Assembly (NCBI GenBank): GCA_963669155.1
Contig: OZ022589.1
Span: forward strand, 16,592,176-16,656,175
Direction of reading: 5' to 3'
Length of the DNA: 64,000 bases
Source: Arbacia lixula
Taxonomy: Eukaryota > Echinodermata > Echinoidea > Arbacioida > Arbaciidae
In this document: in pieces, positions 1 to 12,012 of the stretch
How the letters are laid out: every line of letters begins with the position of its first letter
Position numbering within the stretch: the stretch's first letter is position 1
The notes under the pieces: generated by a model
Seen by the model: only the letters and a program-made list of their open reading frames with translations
The model's database searches: none
Told to the model about the DNA's origin: nothing
Program-made: the position numbers and the translations under genes

Positions 1-147
1 GTGTACATATATTCGTACATACTGTCGGTACAACATCTCACTCTTCATATGCATTTTAATGTAACTAATTACAAAGTGTATGTGGAGCACACATTGAAAT
101 GGAAATTGATGAGCATTCATTGTATCATACTCTATGCAACCAAAAGT

Positions 148-522
148 TAACAAAAGGGAACAAGTGACAAATTACTCTGATTAGTTACTGGTGTTTTCAT
201 ACTGTACTAGGCATTCCCGGCTATGTACAGGCCAAATCTGAAAAATAAGTATATTGATTGTGCTGTGAGCGATTCAATCTAACATGATGTGGTGTTGCAT
301 TGGTTCCAGTACAAATGACAAACACAAATTTGCTCATTTTCAAAAAGAAATTAAAAAATGCCGTTTGTTACTTGCTTGAGTTTGTATTTTTGTGTATTCA
401 TTTTGGTGTGAGATTTTAAATCTGACATGTGGTGTTGCATTGATGCCAGTATAAATGACAGAAACATATTCGCTCAAGAAAAAATCATTTTGTAACTTGC
501 TTCCTTTTGTCAAAGAAGGGCA
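148..522. repeat. Diverged fold-back MITE (TGCCCTACT family), copy 1
   Basis: The right end (near 492-522) reads as an imperfect version of the right terminus of the better-preserved element at 12013-12260: TTGCTTCC, TTTTGTCA and a GGGCA end. The left arm near 148-175 is a degraded inverted counterpart. Two internal stretches (about 280-330 and 420-470), each with the words GTGGTGTTGCATTG and CCAGTA, look like an internal duplication. No coding capacity is seen. Membership is judged by eye. Confidence 0.5.
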
Positions 523-1764
523 GTATACATGTATGTGAATGTACAAAACATCCATGAAAACAGTGCAGCATACATTGAAAGATGTACTGGTTCATTTGCT
601 TTGAGAGTCTCATTTGTATGAGGAAAATAATTTAAAGCTTATCAAATTGCATTATTAATTGAATGCAATCATTGGTATATTGCAAAAGACAAGAGATATA
701 TAACAATTTAAACATCTCATACACGAGTACATTTTTAGAAATTTTGATCGAATGATTCAAAGATTGCTTTAGACACAAGATAAATTGACTGTTGAAGTAC
801 AAATAACAATTACTACACAGGACATAGATAAAATAGAAACTAGAGCTATTTGATTGCATACAGTCAAGAAATATCCATTCGCATATATGTTGGGCAAGTT
901 TGATGACCTTTGACCTCAAATCATATCATTTTATCTCAATGTGGCACTCCATCTTTGAATCTTGTTGGGGTAAAATTGGCTCCTTGAATTGCTAGGGTAA
1001 TTTGACTGCACAGTTGACTGTTATACCTCCCCTCTCCTCCACAGACATTGAAGTATTGCCATTTCCATAATTTGTTAATTCTCCCTATCGCATATAGCTC
1101 TCCGAATCTGAACTCATGTGGCGCTCTAATTCTTTTACCTTTAATTCTTGGGATATGAACTTCTGGTTCACAAACATTCTATAGCCATCGTCTTGCTTGT
1201 GTCTTTTCGTTCTTACATTTGTCCATCCACAATCAATGTTAGGTAGGCAAAAATATTACTGTGAGTGACTGTATTTTTTCAAGTCTTTTGTCCATGTAAC
1301 AACCCTTCCATTTTAATATTGCAAGGTTTACGATGGTCAAAATTACAGTGAACTGAATACATACCAAACTCTTACCGAAGTATACGTCCCAAGAGCAATC
1401 GATCAGATAATGGTATATTGCTTGATATCGGCTATATGCGATAGGGATTGTCCAATGCCTTGAAAAATTGCAATTTGACTTTTAATACTCATAATATTGT
1501 CTATGGCATACAACTGAATTCAGCAAATGTTGTTATAATCATTGTACGGCGTTAAATGAGAGTCGCTAAAATATTTCTGCAATTATGAAGTATACAGCGA
1601 CAGTTAACAATTTCAATTAGACCTTCAACTACTTTGTGACAGAGGGATTATTAAGAAAACATTAGCCTAAACCCTAAACAGACATTAAGCCATAGGCTAC
1701 AGGTACTGGGATTGAAAGAAATACATCTCAGTCTCTTGGAGGATTGTGCAAATAGGCACATATG
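523..1764. other. AT-rich non-coding stretch
   Basis: No convincing exon, RNA gene or repeat structure was recognised. Short open frames here have no family signature and no splice context. Confidence 0.5.
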
Positions 1765-1921
1765 GACCCCGTTGCATAAAACTTACCATCAATGGTAACT
1801 CTGTCATCAATAGTAACTGACATGGTAAGAATGCTCAACAGCCAATCAAGTTCAAGGTTTCCATAGAAGGTGCCACTGGTAGTAAAGTTACCATCAATGG
1901 TAAGTTCTATGCAACAGGGTC
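1765..1921. repeat. Fold-back MITE (GTTGCATAAAACTTACCAT family), copy 1
   Basis: The two ends are inverted copies: GACCCCGTTGCATAAAACTT on the left pairs with AAGTTCTATGCAACAGGGTC on the right. Inside, ACCATCAATGGTAA occurs near both ends. At about 157 bp it has no room for a transposase. A related copy lies at 55973-56133 and shorter fragments near 33588 and 45747. It is a non-autonomous DNA transposon by structure; the superfamily is not determined. Confidence 0.75.
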
Positions 1922-2330
1922 ATGGACTTTGCGAAGGAAGCATTTCTGTTGATCTACAAAGTCTATGTGCTGGTGCGTTATGCTCTTATACCCATTCTTT
2001 ACTGAGCCCGTGTATATTCGCGGTCTGACTTTTTTCTACTGCTGGGCAGTGGGACTCCAGCATAATCTACTGTACGGACAATAGACAACAGGCAGTGAAT
2101 AAACTTCCATTATCTTAGAGGGCACAATTAAGCCACACCCCTTTGGTTTCTGCTGTCCCATTGCAAATTTTGACATCCTTCCTGGACCAGGGTTCACAGG
2201 GTCCAAAAATCTAACCTTGAGAAATGGGTTAGTTATTCAATACGGATTATAACCCTCACGAGGTAGCATATTGTATGAATACTGAAACATACATATATGT
2301 GTAGGTGTGCGTATGGTAAAAGACTATTGC
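1922..2330. other. Non-coding 3' flank of HYKK
   Basis: Nothing recognisable apart from degenerate simple sequence. It lies downstream of the HYKK stop and its duplicated exon piece. Confidence 0.4.
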
Positions 2331-2562
2331 TTAGCTGTATTCTTTTTTCAGTTTCTTCCACGCGTCCAGAACGTCATTAGCGTCTCACTGGCCAGCCCGG
2401 CTGAGAGCTGAGGAGATACTTGTTGGTGGGATTCAAGGAGAAGGAATAGACACCCATCACCAGTGATTGAATCAACCGAGCAGCCACGCAGTGATACAGG
2501 GCTCTCCACTCGTCGTCAGTGAGGGAGTACATTGACAAATATCCAGCCAAGATATCTTTAAA
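2331..2562 (-). pseudogene. Partial, frameshifted duplicate of the last HYKK exon
   Basis: This stretch closely matches the 3' part of the functional terminal exon (2624 to about 2870) in the same orientation, starting 61 nt beyond that exon's stop. The copy keeps the codons around the DDEWRALYYCVAARLAQ region and the C-terminal stop (TAA instead of TGA). It lacks 20 nt that lie at about 2679-2698 in the functional copy; 20 is not a multiple of three, so the frame is lost. The 5' part of the exon, including the kinase catalytic motifs, is absent. It is a tandem duplication relic and probably sits in the 3'UTR or flank of the real gene. An alternative is use as an alternative 3' end, but no intact acceptor was seen. 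Confidence 0.85.
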
Positions 2563-2623
2563 TTATATTCTGTATTGTCCATATCAAAAGTTGTTTGATA
2601 TGTGTGTTTCTGTAGATTCTTGT

Positions 2624-5600
2624 TCAGCTGTATTCTTTGATAAGTTTCTTCCACTGATCCAGGACATCACTGACGTCTCGCTGCCAGAAGTCAAAGGCCA
2701 CTGGCCAGCCCGGCTGAGAGCTGAGGAGATACTTGTTGGTGGGATTCAAGGAGAAAGAATAGAGACCCATCACTAGCGATTGAGCCAGCCGAGCAGCCAC
2801 GCAGTAATACAGGGCTCTCCACTCGTCGTCAGTGAGGGCTCTCTCCGACAGATACCCAGCCAGCATTATCCCCCCACTCTCCACAGGAGGGCGCTTTAGG
2901 TTGGTACACTGCATGATGTACATCATGGCATTGCCGATGTCGTAAACCAGGCAGCCGTTCATCAAATCATCAAAGTCCAGGACTCCGACGACATCTTTCT
3001 TGCTGTTGTCGGTAGAATCCTGCTTGTCACATGACTGCGGTCTCAAAAGGGTGTTGAACTCATTGAAATCACCATGGATCAAGCCTAGATGAAACAAAAA
3101 AAAAAATCATAATGCTGATAGATATTAAAGTACATTTGATTTGCTTTGTACAAAAAAAAAATGTTCTGGGAAGTGAATCTAGATCTTTCCTCGTCCCTCC
3201 TTTACGCAGCAATGATAATTTCTCAGGTTTTGACACAAAACTACACTGCACAACACAAATCTTGAACACACCTTCAACAAATGTGTTCACACTGACAACA
3301 GAATACGGGTGAAGTGATAATGAAATTCCTTGCCTTTAATAATGAATCACAAGCACAACATTAAGTACAGGAATGGCCTTCCGTTACACTCCACTGCTGT
3401 AAACCATTTTTTAAGCGATACATCACATAACATTGTTTCGCTATTACTCTCCAAACAAACAAGATTGATTGGTCAATCTTTTATTTTAAAAAAGATATGC
3501 ACAGAAAAAGAAGACCATGCAGGACTTGGACCTGCATCTACAGCTTGTTTGGCTGCAACACTATCCACCAGACTTGGCTTGTGATAAAGACACGATACTT
3601 ATGGACAAATACCCAAGACTTCTATTCTCTTGCTTATTTGTACTCCATATAAGTCCCTAATAGGATAGCTGTTTATTCAACGCAGGAAAAAAAATCATTC
3701 AAATTTTTTGCGGGCTACTTTTTGAGCACATTGGTTGATTGGGCTACAATTTTACATTGTGTCTATGGGAATTTGGGGGGCTCTTTGAAGCATTTCGGGG
3801 ATGAAATCGCCCCAAGCCCCAGTGTATTTTATTTCCAACAAAGAAGTGGATGTTTTGCAGAGAGACAATGAATGATACACTCTTTGTTTTGCTGTTACGC
3901 TAAATGTAACAGCAAAACAAAGAGTATATATCATATGTTGTCTCTCCTCAAAACATTTAATTCTTTGAAAAAAAAACTGTTGAAACCGTGCATACCTTGC
4001 TTTAAGTTGCTCCTGTTCTTCAAGACGTTTTCCTCAAAGGCATCCACAATCTCCTCCACCAGTTTCCTCTTGGCACTGTCAGTAACCACATGGAAATGTT
4101 CCCTCAATCTTGGGACGCTGTTCAAGGACCAGATGAACTGCTCTCCTCGCTCAATGAACTCTGTTCTTTCCCCTTCATAGCACTGTTTTAATGAGAAGAT
4201 GATTCAATGAATAGTAAACAGCATATTCACCCAACCAAGGAATCACAAACATGTTATTGTACATAAGTACAATGCCCTAAAACACAGTATGTGAGCATAT
4301 TTTGTAATGCACAAATTACAGAAAGTTTCTCACACACAAAAAAAAAACATATTTTGTATTAATTAACATTCAAATACCATCAACTGCTTTCAAGTATCAT
4401 ACAAATAGCTCTTGATTAGCAATTTTTGCAATAGTTTTCAAATATATTGGTTCCTGGATACAGAGCAGTTATGCGCATTTTCTCTTAAAAAGGTCAACAA
4501 TGACAGCCCTAATACTTGCCCGATCATGAGCACAGATATGATTGCTATTGTACCTCAAAGGGAAAAGGGGAATTTTGAGGGTTGTGGCCCTATAAAAAGC
4601 TTTGACCGCTGATGTGTAATGCTACATGTCACAGTGACTAAATAAGAAATCTTAAAAGTGATTCCACAGTTTTCGCTGAGCTCACGAAACGCAGGCTACT
4701 AATATTATTTATTATCTGTTTGAAACTGCACTACCTGCACTAATGATTTGATTGTGTTGAGAATAATTGGAATGCATTCTATTTAAAACACAGGGTAGCC
4801 CTTTTGCAGGTCAAAAAAATAAATTTTGTAAAAAACACAAAAAATGAAAGAAAATACAGTGCAAGAACTTCCCTTCCAATATTAGACTTGACTTTGAGCA
4901 GAATCATATATTGATTGCTAGATTGCTAGTAGGTTTTGTCCAGGTTTGTCCAAAACCTAGTGGTTCTTGGAGACGGAGACCATAACAGCGCACATCGCGG
5001 TACTTCGCTCTGCAGTGATACGTTGAGGCAACAGGCGCACCACTTAGCGATTCACTATGCAGGAAATTTGGTATATATGGTCCCTATAAAATGGGGCATT
5101 CCAAACGTACTGTAAACAAGGATGGATCTTCACTTTTCTCGATGGATTTCATACACTTTATAGTTAGGGTATACTGCTGATTCCAGATGAGTATCATGAC
5201 TTTTGCAAATGGACCACCCTGTTTTTTATAACATTCAATAAAATAAAAAGTGATTCAAATCTCTGATGAGGACCAGAATGAAGGGATGTTGAGAACTCTT
5301 GTTACATGCCCTCCACCAAAATCATGGAATTGCCCAAATATCATTATTCTCTTGTGGTAAAACTCTAACCATAACCCTAAACCCTCATCCTAAACTCTAA
5401 ACCATAACCCATCTGCAAGAATCTTCAAGTTCGAAGGAGGCAGATCACCCTAGAAGAAGCAGAGAAGCTAGATGAATCTCTTTGTGTATTTAAGTGAAAT
5501 GGTCTGGCCTTCAGACTATTCACACGTACCTGGAGAGCTTGAGACACCTGTCCCAGCAGCTGGCCCGATTCGTAGCACATCTTGGCTGTCAGTAGAGGAG

Positions 5601-7031
5601 CTGTCCCAACGCACTGGCCTGGGATGAAGCACATGACTCGCGTCAAAAACTGTCCCTTCATCGGCTCTCCAGTTTCTGAAAGAGAAGGTTGCAAATCATA
5701 TGAAGTACAGCTTTAGCGACCACCTACGGTAGACTACCCGTCTCTAACCTTCATAGCCTGTAATCAGTACATGCACTACAGCTCAAAGGAATTGGCATAG
5801 GGAAAGGGAAAGGGAAGAAAGGGAAGGAACCGCAGTTGTAAACCGTGGTATATTTTGTCCAGTTCAGCATGAAACATGATGCATTTTAGGCTAAAGCATC
5901 ATATTTCATGCTGAACTGGACAAAATATACCGCGGTTTAAAAGTGCGGCTCCTTCCCTTTCTTTCCCTATGCCAATTCCTTTGAGCTGTAGTGTAGGTGT
6001 AACCTGGATTTACTTGATGGGATGCCAAAGAAAACAATGTGAAACATCATTATTGATTCAATATAATTGATTTTGTCCTGTTGTTGTTTCTGGTTAGTAA
6101 TTTACATGTAAGGCGCGTGTTAATTGCACTTGATTATGTACATGCCGGCTTTATAGTTGTGGGTCGAACGCGATGTTGTGGGCGTCGTTTTCTGGGGTCA
6201 ACTCAGCACGTTGCAAGGGAGATGGCTGGCTCTCCGGAAAAGAGTCGTCGACCCTGTGCACATTTAGTTCGTTTGGTTAGTATACTATTTGGGGGGTCAT
6301 ATTGATGATAATTTTTGTTAGAGGTGCATTCATGTCCATTAGATATTTATTGTTTATTTACTTTAAATCTTTTTTATTTCATTTCACTCTATTCTCTCAC
6401 GATTTGCAGCGTGCATATTTTGATCAATAAAAATAATGTTGATCATGCAATGTTGGTGTTTAACCAATCGCCTACAGTACTTCTTTTTCTTAACTAAAAA
6501 CTGAGGGAGAAAGGGATCACTATACTATACTATAGTATCACTATAATAGGGAATAATTGAAATCACCCACTATAAAGGATTTCAGTGTATTTTTGTTGCA
6601 AAACTGAGAGTGAGACATCTTAATGTTAATAGTAAAATAACTTTACCTTTATCGTTGAAAGACAGTTCCTCCAAGGTGCAAGTCTTTCTTTCAAGGTTAT
6701 GCAGGGGCCATGTACACTTGATGCCCTTTCCCTTCAGCATCAAAAGGATCTCATTTTGCTGCCGGAATATGTCAAACAACTCTGAATCCAGCGAGTTGAC
6801 CAACTTAAGGACTACTTTGTCTCTTTTGTCTGTGTTTCCAGGTTGGGTCACCTCAATCAGGATATTCTGGTTGTCGTAGCTGTTAAATTCCTTGAGGCAA
6901 ACAATGTCTTCAAAACCGTAGAGCCTCTGAGTGAGGCTAGCAGCCTGCTCGAAGGTGATGTTTGGTCTAATGGATACCTCTTCCTTGCTCTCAGTTTGTT
7001 TGCTGCCATTGCTTTCATGTTGTTGGTCCAT
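2624..7031 (-). CDS. HYKK: Hydroxylysine kinase (HYKK / AGPHD1), four coding exons
   Basis: Coding exons, in gene order: 7031-6647, 5675-5530, 4182-3996 and 3084-2624. Every junction is GT-AG and the phases agree (1, 0, 1). The total is 1179 nt, giving 392 aa, close to the roughly 370 aa usual for the family. The fold is the aminoglycoside phosphotransferase-like kinase. Lys76 in VVLKLVN is the likely nucleotide-binding lysine. The catalytic motif HGDFNEFN has H243, D245 and N250. The DFD motif has metal-binding D276. From family knowledge, the enzyme phosphorylates 5-hydroxy-L-lysine using GTP in hydroxylysine breakdown; in mammals a separate phospholyase then acts on the product. The start Met lies one base after a 3' splice site (TTTTTGTTTCAG on the minus strand), so a non-coding upstream exon is expected. 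Introns hold a tRNA-like relic, an old dispersed repeat and a long hairpin. The exon model is inferred from sequence but all phases close; paralogue assignment within the APH family is the main uncertainty. Confidence 0.93.
3508..3590 (-). repeat. tRNA-derived relic (SINE head or tRNA pseudogene)
   Basis: On the minus strand a canonical T-arm is present: a 5-bp stem GCAGG/CCTGC around the 7-nt loop TCCAAGT, which doubles as a pol III B box (GGTCCAAGTCC at 3522-3532). Upstream is a possible anticodon arm, GCAGC-CAAACAA-GCTGT, but the base before the anticodon is A instead of the near-universal T. The acceptor strands do not pair. It therefore looks like a decayed tRNA or SINE head, not a working tRNA. 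It lies inside HYKK intron 3. Confidence 0.4.
4855..5065. repeat. Old dispersed repeat, copy 1 (HYKK intron)
   Basis: Resembles 42840-43050 in the same order of words: AAGAACTTCCC, an AGCAGAAT block, GATTGCTAGAT/GATCATTAGAT, and a block reading TGCAGTGAT-GTTGAGGCAA. The match is imperfect, so the family is old. No ends, tail or coding region could be defined. Confidence 0.45.
5774..5993. repeat. Long near-perfect hairpin in HYKK intron 1
   Basis: Two arms of about 105 bp are inverted copies separated by only a few bases. CACTACAGCTCAAAGGAATT begins the left arm and AATTCCTTTGAGCTGTAGTG ends the right. The inner part, around CAGTTCAGCATGAAA / TTTCATGCTGAACTG, is also exact. Differences are few (for example the GCAGTTGTAAACC region against GGTTTAAAAGTGC). 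The transcript of this intron would form a roughly 100-bp stem. It is probably a recent fold-back MITE. Confidence 0.85.
6306..6600. other. Intronic AT-rich DNA
   Basis: Part of HYKK intron 1 with no recognised element. A short frame just upstream, starting ATGGCTGGCTCTCCGG near 6221, was considered and not supported. Confidence 0.35.
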
Positions 7032-7789
7032 CCTGAAACAAAAATTTAAAAAAAAAAAACAGTAAAAAATTGAGTAACTTATATCTTTCTCTCTCCAGTT
7101 TCTTCCCTATTACATTTCAAAATACACAAATCGGTTTACCCAAATGGGCTCATGAACAAAACAAAATTTTATGAACTTCAGTTCTTATGAATAAGTAGGT
7201 TGTCAGGGGCTGGTTTCTTGATCCGATGTCAAAGCTAAGCTGAGTTCTAGCCGAAACTTATCACCAAGGTGTTTCTTAAAGCAAATCAACTTAATCCTTG
7301 GTTCTAATTGCTGGAAGTGTTCTGGTCCTGTCACATGTATTGTTCCCCAGAAGAATATCATTGAGAATAATATTGACTTACGGAAAGCAGAGTTTTCATG
7401 ACCAGCTACAGTGTACTTGCTTTTTCTTAGGCACACGTCCAGTTGTTCAACTCGTATATTACTCACAGTCACACCACACATATCAGTGTTGCTTATGTAA
7501 CAGTCTCCTCTTTATGCTTTAAAATAAACATAGAAAGCTGAGGCATCTCAGACTTTGACCTGTGATATGGTTTAGAAACGATGTACAGACTCATTAACAC
7601 AACACAGTGTGCTCCACACTATTGTGACAGGTCCTCTTACCCACATCGATGACCCTCAACTGGTGACGCTGGCACACTTCACCAACTGCCAATTTTAATG
7701 GATTTAATTTGACATGCTTGATGAATAAGTAATGTACCACGACACTGTCATAAAATCAACCAAAACCACTAGTCACTACTAGCTGCCAC

Positions 7790-7862
7790 TGGCATTACTG
7801 CGACCAGCCCGCTCACGAATTGAGCGGGCTGGTCGCAGTGAGCGGGCTGGTCGTAGCCCCGG
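7790..7862. repeat. Short inverted and direct repeat (GAGCGGGCTGGTCG)
   Basis: GCGACCAGCCCGCTC is followed by its inverse GAGCGGGCTGGTCGC, then by a second direct copy GAGCGGGCTGGTCG. The first pair makes a 15-bp stem with an 8-nt loop. It lies about 0.8 kb upstream of the HYKK start codon, in the probable 5'UTR intron. Confidence 0.6.
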
Positions 7863-8188
7863 GACTGCTGACGTGTGGCAATGCCTGATCATAGAGCAGC
7901 AGAGCCTCACATTACTAGCATACCATACGAACTGGAGGATAATTCATCTTCGCTTTGCCCTGGCCTTGTACTTTGTACATGTATTGGAGCTAAGTACTCG
8001 AGATTTGCCTTGAGACGTGTGACCCTAGCCATACGTGGACCCTCATTGTACTTCCCACACGCCTGAGCGGGCCCGGGTGCGGCGTGTGGCAAGAGGGGGT
8101 CATACTCATACGTTTCAGTGACACTTGTTGTCAAGCCATGCCATACTACTCCCGAATTCGATGCTCACCCAACTCAATTCATACTCAC

Positions 8189-8400
8189 GTAAATCTAGCA
8201 GACTTGATCTTGAAGTAGATGTGTCGTGCAGCAACACTACATTGGTAATACAAGTGTAAGTCGCTATATGGTTATTTTAACGTTAAGTGCCTAGTTGCCT
8301 CCACTGTAGTTTTCTCCCAGCAGCAGACTCCGGCTAATGGATCTGGAGCGGTATACCATCTGGAGCTCGCTCTAGTTTTGCACGCTTGACTAAAATATAA
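8189..8400 (-). promoter_or_regulatory. Candidate HYKK untranslated first exon and promoter
   Basis: On the minus strand a strong donor GTGAGTAT starts at 8188, so an exon could end at 8189 and splice to the acceptor just before the HYKK start codon at 7032. A TATA-like word (TATATTTTAG, minus strand) lies at about 8390-8400, giving a predicted start near 8365. The placement fits the required upstream exon, but nothing here is coding, so it remains an inference. Confidence 0.3.
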
Positions 8401-8442
8401 TCTGCTAATACAGCTGTCAAACTAAGTGGTGGTAGGAGGGGC

Positions 8443-8460
8443 GGGGGGGGGGGGGGGGGG
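8443..8460. repeat. Poly-G tract (18 G)
   Basis: An uninterrupted run of G immediately upstream of the candidate HYKK promoter on that gene's sense. Confidence 0.9.
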
Positions 8461-9959
8461 TGGACGTGTTTCTTGGGGGCGTGTAGGAATTGAACATACA
8501 GTTGAAGTCAGAAGTTTACAAAGAAAAGTTGACACTTGCCAAACATAAACTTTACTGTATCTTAAAAAATATTTGTGCTATCATGACGATGATATCAAAC
8601 AAATGAGTATGTCATGCCCCTCCATCACGTTTTTTATATTTAGGTGTCATTCCCCAAAAAAATCTTCATATTTTAGAAAAATTAATAACAAAAACTTGAC
8701 AAAAACATTTCATATTTGTGCTAGTTACTTTTCAACACAAACATTTCAGATTACAATTTTTTGTTCAGTGGTGACATAATAGAAAATGTAATATAAATCA
8801 TAGATTTGATATTGATATATTTCTATGAAACGATGTTTGAAAATAATAAGAACACCCAATAGAATACATTTGGCACGAATATTACTTTTTTCTTCTTCAG
8901 AAAAAAAAATCACCTGAAATATAATTTAATCCCAACGGGATCACAATCATGTGAAAGAGCGAAATACGCTATTTGATTTGATACCAAATTCGTCATGGTA
9001 GTATTTATATTTCCGAAGATATAGTAAATTTTACGATGTTTGAATAAGCGAGCAAATTTTAGTGAATTCCATGGGTGTATGTAAACTGTTGGCCTCAACT
9101 GTACATTATACGTGTATCTACTGTATACGTTGAAAATCAAAGGGGGTAGGCCCTAATAAATTAATTCTCACAAGTCATTTCTATAAATGGTGAGGAACCA
9201 ACAAATAGATGTCTATATAGCATATGCCATATAAGCAGTAATTTACCCAGCGATCGTGAATAATTCCACCCCTACCGTTCACCACATAACAGATTTTATA
9301 CTGCTTTACTTTTGTCAGCCATTTAAAGAGGGCTTTTAATGTCGCGTCCCTTTTGCAGAAAACATGATGTTGTTCAAGTCTAGTGTTAAAGTATGTAGGC
9401 TACAAGTCATTTCCAAGTTCCTGTAATCTGAAAAGATACATTCATGGACCTCTTGATGTAGGCCTATCTTGTCTACACTCGTTAATCAACACTTCTTACA
9501 TAGGCATATTGAGTGATTTACTTAGACTCAAATGTTTTAGGCCTGCAAAAGGAATATAATCACACATTCAGCTATAACCCTTTCAAATATAGGCCCATAA
9601 AATGATGAACTAGCTTACTTTTGTATTTTTTTTTAATTCTTCTTAAAATGACTAACAAAAGTAAATCAGGACCACCGCCTCATACGAATTTCAGACGTTC
9701 AGATGTTTTAAACAATACGCTGTATTTCTCATTTCCTACCTATGAATAATAGAAGAAAATCTGGTTTGAAAGATATGTCAACCATCCATCCATCGCTGGG
9801 AGTTATAGCTGATCTTGATACATTACTGTGTGGACACCTCCAGACACGGAATTTAGGTTGTTTCCATGGAAGGTGAAACACTCAATAAACGATTTACAAG
9901 ATTTGTGAGGAAATATGATTGACTAATGTGCGATAGGAGACATTTCCCTGACACATTTT
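8461..9959. other. AT-rich non-coding stretch
   Basis: No exon or RNA gene recognised. Small open frames here (for example 8573-8779 and 8910-9140) lack any family motif. Confidence 0.45.
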
Positions 9960-10641
9960 ATAGGGTGTTTCTAAAAAAAAAAAAGTAAACCCAACTTCAA
10001 CGGCAAATTTTCAGAAAACTCTCAAATATTTACACATTATTTTTTCATGGTTAGATTGTCCAATAAGTCTTCTGTCCAATGATGCCACTTAGGTTATGTA
10101 AGTCCCATGCATGACTGAGCATGATTCAACTTAGTGAATGGGTGTGAAATCATCACTGTGGCAAATTATTTCTTGACTGTTGTCATGCATTCAGGGCCTA
10201 TTTGAAGTTAAATGTTTGTCACATGTTAGGCGAAGTGAACCGATTACGACAAGATCAGGGAATGATCGGGTGTGCTGTCAGGGACATAATATGAGGAGGC
10301 GTTGCGAGCTTTGTGCATCGAAAGGAATGGCGGTCATGTCGAGGATACAAACCCCTAAGCTATGCTCTTAAGAAATCAGACATTTCCTTTGTCATTTGAT
10401 TGATGAAATGCCAATCAAAGTGCAATTCTAACTTGCCACAGTGATGATTTCAAATCCGTTCACTAAGTTGAATCATGCTCAGTCATGCAGGAGAGTTATA
10501 TAACCTAAGTGGTATCATTGGACAGAGGACTAACTGGACTATCCAACTGTGAAAAAATAATGTGTAAATATTTTGTAGTTTTCTAAAAAAAAAAAAAAAA
10601 ATCCGTTGAAGTTGGGTTTACTTTTTTAGAGACACCCTGTA
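9960..10641. mobile_element. Long fold-back element with TAGGGTGT ends
   Basis: The ends are inverted copies: TAGGGTGTTTCTAAAAAA at the left and TTTTTTAGAGACACCCTGTA at the right. The arms run about 220 bp each. They include the pair GTAAACCCAACTTCAACGG / CCGTTGAAGTTGGGTTTAC and the pair GACTGAGCATGATTCAACTTAGTGAA / its inverse near 10460. The loop (about 10180-10430) is not palindromic and holds a short open frame with a Cys-containing tail (10180-10371). TA flanks both ends. A TA-targeting DNA transposon is likely, but the superfamily is uncertain. Confidence 0.75.
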
Positions 10642-12012
10642 CAATATACCTATTCTCCAGTTATCACAAAAACGAAACAACAATATTATTTGAAATTATA
10701 AGATGTATTTCTACTGCACATGCACTATATGTACCTTTATGATGAAAACAAAATTCCATTCAAATTTTGAATGGCGGTCATTTTTCAAAATGACCACCAT
10801 TGCTTCTACGGGCAAAATTCAAGAGGGCTCAACATCCAAATTTGCTTAGATTATTTAATTCTACATACCGTATGTGTCAAATGGTGCTTTTAGAAGAAAA
10901 AAAAGGTGAACAAAATATTCAGATATGCCGCTAGACTATTAAAGTGTGTAATGTAGGAACGTGATTTTCTGATATGTTTTTCAATTATTTACAGGATGAA
11001 GCAGGGTAAATCAACATGGACATAACACCATAGTGGTGTTAATGAAATGGTGGCGCTCTATTAAAAGTTTCTTTATACACCATTGAGGCATGTTTGGATC
11101 CCTGTTTGGACTGACATGGCAATCCATACCATTCCCAATTATAAGGCAGTATGGAGTCTGGCAGAGAAGTTCAGAGAAGTTTTCATAAATTTACAGGATG
11201 GAACACACTAATCTTACTACTACTGGGTGTATTCCCACAGTTTCCTATCATATGGTATTAATATTATGCGTTACTGCTGTCTATGCACAGAAGCATTTTA
11301 CAAGAACGTTTTTTTTTTTATATGAAATCAAAACAAATAACCGTTTACAATAATATTTTTTTTCTTTCTTTTACACATTTCACCATACATTTAATCTTTT
11401 TGCAATTTCCTAGTTTACATCTTTCGGAATATTTTTTTTCTTTTCTTAGTTAATTTGTTTAGATCCAAAACGCACACCGAGTACTTGTATCTAATGTCTG
11501 CATTTTGGACATCATATTCCATGATGCAGTACCGGCCATCACATAATCATAGAAAAGAAAACCTAGATGCGGTGCGATGTGCCATCATATTCCAACAATG
11601 ATACAAAAAAATCAAATTGATAATCATATACGAATCCGAATGCTGACTTTTCGCGATTTAGTAGTGTCCCCTCAAATCATTTCCCAACGAAAGAGCTAGA
11701 GCTGCACCAAGTCGGAATTGTATAGACATGAAGTGCGCCATCTATGTGCTCCTACACTACATGTCACGTCTCCGAAGCAGGTCTCCTTCTTATACCAGAC
11801 TCTGTACTGCCCTATGGGAATGGTGTCTAATACCATCGCAAAAGTACATCAATGGCGTACCAAGATTTGATTGATTTTGTACTAAGCGTTTGGAATAAAA
11901 ATTAACGAGTGAATCAATTTAAGATAAAGTTAAAAAGGTAAATCATTAATTCGATCTGTTAATCAACAGTGCAGTCAATAAAGCACCTTCACCCCTCCTT
12001 CTCCTCCTACTC
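10642..12012. other. Non-coding stretch with a widely spaced inverted repeat
   Basis: About 11115-11160 (ACCATTCCC then GGCAGTATGGAGTCTGG) reappears inverted at about 11790-11830 (CCAGACTCTGTACTGCC then GGGAATGGT). The outer ends of a larger element could not be set. No coding region was recognised. Confidence 0.45.

Noticed and set aside
3508..3590. Functional tRNA gene
   Set aside because: The acceptor stem does not pair and the base before the anticodon is A; only the T-arm is intact.
5358..5410. CCCTAA-like words resembling telomeric repeat
   Set aside because: Only a few degenerate units separated by other bases; an interstitial telomere tract needs regular TTAGGG units.
6081..6305. 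Plus-strand frame in HYKK intron 1 starting MAGSPEKSRRPC
   Set aside because: Short, no recognised motif, no convincing splice partner.
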